From Vibrio sp. RE88 (GTDB lineage Bacteria > Pseudomonadota > Gammaproteobacteria > Enterobacterales > Vibrionaceae), in contig NZ_VTYQ01000017.1 in NCBI RefSeq assembly GCF_013113835.1, positions 43,929 to 107,928 on the forward strand: a stretch of 64,000 nucleotides of DNA, in the 5' to 3' direction. Below are positions 60,348-64,000 of the stretch, piece by piece. The translations under genes and the position numbers were made by a program. Each line of letters opens with the position of its first letter. The first letter of the stretch is position 1. The notes under the pieces were generated by a model. It saw only the letters and a list, made by a program, of their open reading frames with translations. It did no database searches and was not told the origin of the DNA.

Positions 60348-62131
60348 CCTTAACGACCGTTCCTCAGCGCCTTAATGCTCTGCGCGAGAAAATGGCTGAG
60401 CACCAATTTGACGCCTATATAGTGACAAACAATGACCCACACTCCAGCGAGTACTCGGCAGATTACTGGCTGGCGAGAGAATGGATTTCTGGCTTCACTG
60501 GCTCAGCGGGTAACGCCGTCATCACGACACAATCCGGCGGCCTTTGGACAGATGGACGCTACTATATCCAAGCTGCCGAGCAATTAGAGGGCTCGGGATT
60601 AGCCTTGTTTAAAGCCCGCTTACCAGAAACTCCAACCATTGCACAGTTTCTTGCGGACAGTTTGGAACAAAGCAGTCGAGTCGGTGTCGATGGACGAAGC
60701 ATCAGCCAGCAATTTTATCTGGAGTTGAAAGCCGCCTTTAAAGCCAAGTCGATACAGTTGGTCCTTGATCAGGATTTGATCAGCCCAATATGGGCTGACC
60801 GCCCTGCAAGACCGAGCGCTACTCTGTTCAATCATCCACTCGAAATTGCGGGACAAACGGCAGGTGAAAAAGTCACGAGAATTCGTCGCGTACTCAAGCA
60901 GAAAGCGGCTGATGCACTGCTCGTTTCCACGCTTGATGATGTGATGTGGACACTCAATATCCGCGGCGGGGATACCCTGTACTGTCCAATTTCTGAAAGT
61001 TATCTGCTGATTACCCTTCACAAATGCCAACTCTTTGTCGATAAGCAAAAGCTGACAACTGAAGTGATCTCAACTCTGACAGAACACGGTATAGAGATGG
61101 AAGACTATACGCAGCTTATCAAGGCATTAAAGGGAATTACTCCTGATTCAGTACTCATTCATGATCGCAGAAACACCGACAGTTTGTTGATCAGTCACAT
61201 TCCTTCTCAAGTACGTTTGCTCAATATGGCTTGCCCAGTCACTGCAATGAAAGCACGTAAGAATCACACTGAACTTGCCAGCATGGAGGAGACATTACGC
61301 AAAGATGGCGCCGCCGTCGTCAGATGTATGAAGTGGCTGGACGAGCAAGTACCCAGCGGTAAGGTAACAGAGCTCAACGCTGAACAAACCTTAATGGGAT
61401 ACCGCAAGGAAATTAACGGCTATATTGGGGAGAGCTTTCGAACCATTGCTGGTTTCGCCGAGCATGGTGCGAAAATGCACTATGCTGCCGACGATAAGAG
61501 CAATTACCGCGTTGATGAAAGCCAGTTCTTTCTAGTCGATTCAGGCGGTCAATACCTAGGCGGGACGACAGACATTACCCGCACCTTCCATTTTGGTCAG
61601 CCATCGGCGCAACAACGTCGCGACTACACCTTAGTGCTCAAGGCCGTGATTCGTCTCACCCAAACCCGTTTTATGAAAGGCTCCACTGGCGCTAATTTGG
61701 ATATCATGGCACGCGGCGTTCTGTGGCAACACGGTATAGATTACAAATGTGGTACTGGGCATGGCGTTGGCATCTGTCTGAATGTCCATGAAGGGCCGCA
61801 GAACTTCTCTCAAAACCCAGCAGAAGTTGCTTTAGAGCCGGGGATGGTCATCACCAACGAACCGGGCGTTTACCGTCAAGATCAATACGGGATTCGCATT
61901 GAGAATATCCTCAAAGTGGTTGAACTGGAAGAAAACGAGTTTGGGACGTTTTATGGTTTCGAAACCATAACTTTAGCGCCCATTGCGACTAACATGTTGG
62001 ATAAATCCATGCTGTTAAAAGACGAGGTGCACTGGCTCAACGCCTACCATCACCAATGCCTAGAACAACTCAGCCCATATTTGGATTCAGATACCCAGAA
62101 TTGGCTGAATTCGGCCACAAAGCCGATTTAA
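60344..62131 (+). CDS. Xaa-Pro aminopeptidase (aminopeptidase P, three-domain type)
   Basis: This 595-residue M24B peptidase is of the long eukaryotic-APP1-like type, with two creatinase-like N-terminal domains and a pita-bread catalytic domain. The metal ligands are visible: DSGGQYLGGTTDITRTF (two Asp), GTGHGVG (His), TNEPGVY (Glu) and RIENILKV (Glu). It removes the residue before proline, and probably before hydroxyproline, from peptides in the cytosol. Overlap with the oppF-like gene ties it to peptide import, and the shared GntR-type box ties both to hydroxyproline use. Confidence 0.92.
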   Translation: MTLTTVPQRLNALREKMAEHQFDAYIVTNNDPHSSEYSADYWLAREWISGFTGSAGNAVITTQSGGLWTDGRYYIQAAEQLEGSGLALFKARLPETPTIAQFLADSLEQSSRVGVDGRSISQQFYLELKAAFKAKSIQLVLDQDLISPIWADRPARPSATLFNHPLEIAGQTAGEKVTRIRRVLKQKAADALLVSTLDDVMWTLNIRGGDTLYCPISESYLLITLHKCQLFVDKQKLTTEVISTLTEHGIEMEDYTQLIKALKGITPDSVLIHDRRNTDSLLISHIPSQVRLLNMACPVTAMKARKNHTELASMEETLRKDGAAVVRCMKWLDEQVPSGKVTELNAEQTLMGYRKEINGYIGESFRTIAGFAEHGAKMHYAADDKSNYRVDESQFFLVDSGGQYLGGTTDITRTFHFGQPSAQQRRDYTLVLKAVIRLTQTRFMKGSTGANLDIMARGVLWQHGIDYKCGTGHGVGICLNVHEGPQNFSQNPAEVALEPGMVITNEPGVYRQDQYGIRIENILKVVELEENEFGTFYGFETITLAPIATNMLDKSMLLKDEVHWLNAYHHQCLEQLSPYLDSDTQNWLNSATKPI

Positions 62132-62155
62132 CCATTTGTCCTTTGTAACTTCTTT

Positions 62156-62179
62156 GCCAACCGTAAGGTTGGCTTTTTT
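62156..62179 (+). terminator. Intrinsic terminator of the peptide operon
   Basis: GCCAACC and GGTTGGC form a 7-bp stem with loop GTAA, followed by T6, 25 bp after the aminopeptidase stop. Confidence 0.88.
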
Positions 62180-62316
62180 ACGACTAACCATTTGATAGAT
62201 TTGTGATTTATCAATATCGATCAGCATAACCAATACTGATAGAATTCCACCAAATAAATAATCAATACAAATACCAACACACTTCCACTGATGTATTGGC
62301 TCGGAATGTTAAAACC

Positions 62317-62772
62317 ATGAAATCGCTATCTATTCTAATCGCTACGCTTGCCATATCCGGCTGCGTTACCACACCAAAGTTTGAACAAGACATCTCTGGT
62401 CAGTGGCAATGCTCCGCAGAATCGACCATCGAACTCGTTAACCTCAAGTACAGTGACAACGTCCATTACTTCAAAGATGGACACTATGAAAAAGAGTCAC
62501 TTCTGAAAATAACCAATTTAGACACCGACATCACTTATGACGTCAATATATTCAGTAGCGGGAAATGGATGAAACGCAACGCTTCGCTGCTAGAGGTGAT
62601 TGATGAGCTTGAGACCACTTTTTCAGACAACTCGCCTGAAGAGTTGCAAAAAGTTTTCACTGACAAACTTTTTCCTACCGTAACCGAAAAGTGGAAATTG
62701 AAAGCAGTGAATGAAAGTAAAATTTCAATGACGGCGCTATCGGGAAGCCAGCTTTCTTGCGAAAAAAACTAA
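62317..62772 (+). CDS. Small lipoprotein of unknown function
   Basis: I use ATG 62317 (151 residues) rather than an upstream TTG. The N-terminus is a lipoprotein signal peptide with lipobox AISGC, the Cys being about residue 16. The mature part (SGQWQCSAESTIELVNLKYSDN) looks like a small beta-rich domain, with Cys in CSAE and a second Cys at the C-terminus (LSCEKN) that may pair. No family is recognised. A strong terminator follows. Confidence 0.7.
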   Translation: MKSLSILIATLAISGCVTTPKFEQDISGQWQCSAESTIELVNLKYSDNVHYFKDGHYEKESLLKITNLDTDITYDVNIFSSGKWMKRNASLLEVIDELETTFSDNSPEELQKVFTDKLFPTVTEKWKLKAVNESKISMTALSGSQLSCEKN

Positions 62773-62777
62773 TGAAG

Positions 62778-62810
62778 AAAGAGTAAATACACAGGGTATT
62801 TACTCTTTTT
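62778..62810 (+). terminator. Intrinsic terminator after the lipoprotein gene
   Basis: AAAGAGTAAATAC and GTATTTACTCTTT form a 13-bp stem with loop ACAGG, continuing into T residues. It could work in both directions for the convergent repeat protein gene. Confidence 0.85.
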
Positions 62811-62831
62811 AATCTCAGGTGAGGTTAGTCA

Positions 62832-64000
62832 TTATTGAACGGTAATTGTTTGAGTCGCTTCGTCTGCACTCACATTTCCATTATTCTTTCCTGTTACCTG
62901 AACATTAAAGTCTCCGGTGTTCCAACTTGAAGCATTGATCTTTCCGGTAGACCAAGAGCCATCCGACTCTACTGTCACAACTTCATCAAGCTTGGTACTA
63001 AAGTTCCGCTTAACTTTCACGGTTAGCGTGCCATTGTGTTCGATACCTTTAGATTGCCCTGTGATATAAAACTCGCTAATTTCGTCTGATTCAATAACGT
63101 TATCGCCTGTTACTGACTCAATTTCGATCAGAGGTTTAACAAAAAACGGTTCTTTATATGCTTCTTCTGCTTGATTCGCAGAAGCATCTTCAAACGTGAT
63201 CAATACAAACTCTTCCGTCGCACTGCCCGCCGTTAAATCAATCCCACTTTCCGTTTCGGCCATCCAATGATCAGATAGGTCACCAATCATACCAACTTTA
63301 GTGAACTTCATCGGCACGCCAGCAAAGGTCCCCGACAACCCTTTCACAGGTTCATCAAAATTGATGGTTAAACTCACTACGCTACCAAGTTCAGGTTCAG
63401 ATGGCGTGAGAGATTCCACATCCGTTACGGTTGGCGGCAAAGTATCTACAATAGATACCTTATCATTCATCACAAGCTCTGCGTCTATCCCTTGTTGGTT
63501 CAAACCAGTGACTTCTACAGTAATGAACCCTAATGGCCAATTGGACATATCCTGACCACTACTGTTTGTAGTCCATACACCACCTTCGGAAATAGACACA
63601 GTTTCTTGCCAATTAAAAGATGACTCTTCTTGCGAGGTCACTTTAACGGTAATCATTTTTGAATCTCCTGCGAACCCAATACCCGTGCCATGGATAACAA
63701 CATGCCCAGCTTCTTGAGAGTCGATCTGATTGTTACCTTCCACTGTGTCTAGAGACAGTACCGGTTTCACCCCAGTTGTTGTCTCTTTATCACTGTCCGC
63801 TACATTACCCGAGAGGTCCTTATAACCCGCATTCACCACCGCTGTAATCGTGTCTTCATTGGACGACAGCGTAACGGCCTCTTCCGTTTCACCTAACCAC
63901 TGCTGGGCGGGGTCGTTACCCTCGAACTTCACTGCCACACCACCCACAGTCGCCGTCACATCCGTCACGAGCTCACTGAAGTTCACCGTAATCGTTACCT
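62832..64000 (-). CDS. Ig-like repeat surface protein, 5' part outside the window
   Basis: The frame is open from the window edge to TAA at 62832, giving about 388 residues; no real start is visible, since the GTG near 63986 lies inside a repeat. Two units of about 190 residues alternate a Bacterial-Ig-like module (TPPTVTDVESLTPSEPELGS, LTINFDEPVKGLSGTFAGV) with a second beta-sandwich (VIESDEISEFYITGQSKGI). The units are related along their length. This is typical of giant adhesins or biofilm proteins. It ends abruptly after a repeat (TQTITVQ), with no RTX/T1SS-like tail. Confidence 0.75.
   Translation of the reverse strand, partial: VTITVNFSELVTDVTATVGGVAVKFEGNDPAQQWLGETEEAVTLSSNEDTITAVVNAGYKDLSGNVADSDKETTTGVKPVLSLDTVEGNNQIDSQEAGHVVIHGTGIGFAGDSKMITVKVTSQEESSFNWQETVSISEGGVWTTNSSGQDMSNWPLGFITVEVTGLNQQGIDAELVMNDKVSIVDTLPPTVTDVESLTPSEPELGSVVSLTINFDEPVKGLSGTFAGVPMKFTKVGMIGDLSDHWMAETESGIDLTAGSATEEFVLITFEDASANQAEEAYKEPFFVKPLIEIESVTGDNVIESDEISEFYITGQSKGIEHNGTLTVKVKRNFSTKLDEVVTVESDGSWSTGKINASSWNTGDFNVQVTGKNNGNVSADEATQTITVQ

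Overview
The window reads as a chromosomal segment of a marine gamma-proteobacterium, most likely a Vibrio. The reasons are the gene content (GH19 chitinase with CBM5/12 modules, a PACE efflux protein, ToxR/CadC-type membrane regulators, a DmeF-like CDF, paired DUF1800/DUF1501 proteins) and the style of the proteins. I see no rRNA, tRNA, CRISPR array or insertion sequence. The species call is inference; no search was run.

Layout. 1-3516: a minus-strand operon of a MurE-like ligase, a D,D-carboxypeptidase and an MFS transporter (cut by the window edge), with a divergent LysR gene. 4679-5980: a prolyl-aminopeptidase-like hydrolase. 6074-8358: a tight three-gene operon that resembles a phage O/P replication pair plus an unknown protein. 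8405-10710: a VOC protein, a small MscS-like channel, a MarC remnant and a TerC protein. 10768-14270: a probable acid-response island with a CadC-like regulator, an HdeA-like periplasmic protein and a histidine decarboxylase. 14470-19169: RibD-C reductase/TetR, LysR/LysE and LysR/PACE divergent pairs, then ArfB. 19325-21771: two overlapping orphan solute-binding proteins. 21794-23172: a DMT transporter and a RidA protein. 23422-27755: a Zur-type zinc-starvation island (Fur-family regulator, dihydroorotase paralog, gamma-carbonic anhydrase, COG0523 GTPase, divergent aspartoacylase-like gene) with the same Zur-like box at both outward promoters. 28045-30755: a GH19 chitinase whose frame is broken inside an 18-bp tandem repeat. 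31234-41168: a YdcF-like protein, DUF1800/DUF1501, an EF-hand protein, a B12-radical SAM protein with a small membrane partner, a DUF4336-like protein, MarR/CDF and a LysE exporter.

41312-62131 is the most coherent part. It holds a complete trans-4-hydroxyproline degradation pathway: 2-epimerase, FAD-dependent D-hydroxyproline dehydrogenase, DHDPS-family deaminase and alpha-ketoglutarate semialdehyde dehydrogenase. With these are a pyrroline-2-carboxylate-reductase-like protein, a PotABCD-type importer, a GntR/FCD regulator, an unrecognised HTH regulator, an Opp-type peptide importer and a full-length aminopeptidase P. A 16-bp motif close to ATTGTATAAAATATAC occurs at five places, before or inside the transcription units of this region, including gntR itself and the peptide-transport operon. 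I infer one regulon for using hydroxyproline and hydroxyproline-containing peptides, for example from collagen.

The window ends with a small lipoprotein (62317-62772) and the 3' part of a large Ig-like repeat protein (62832-64000, minus strand) that continues beyond the edge.
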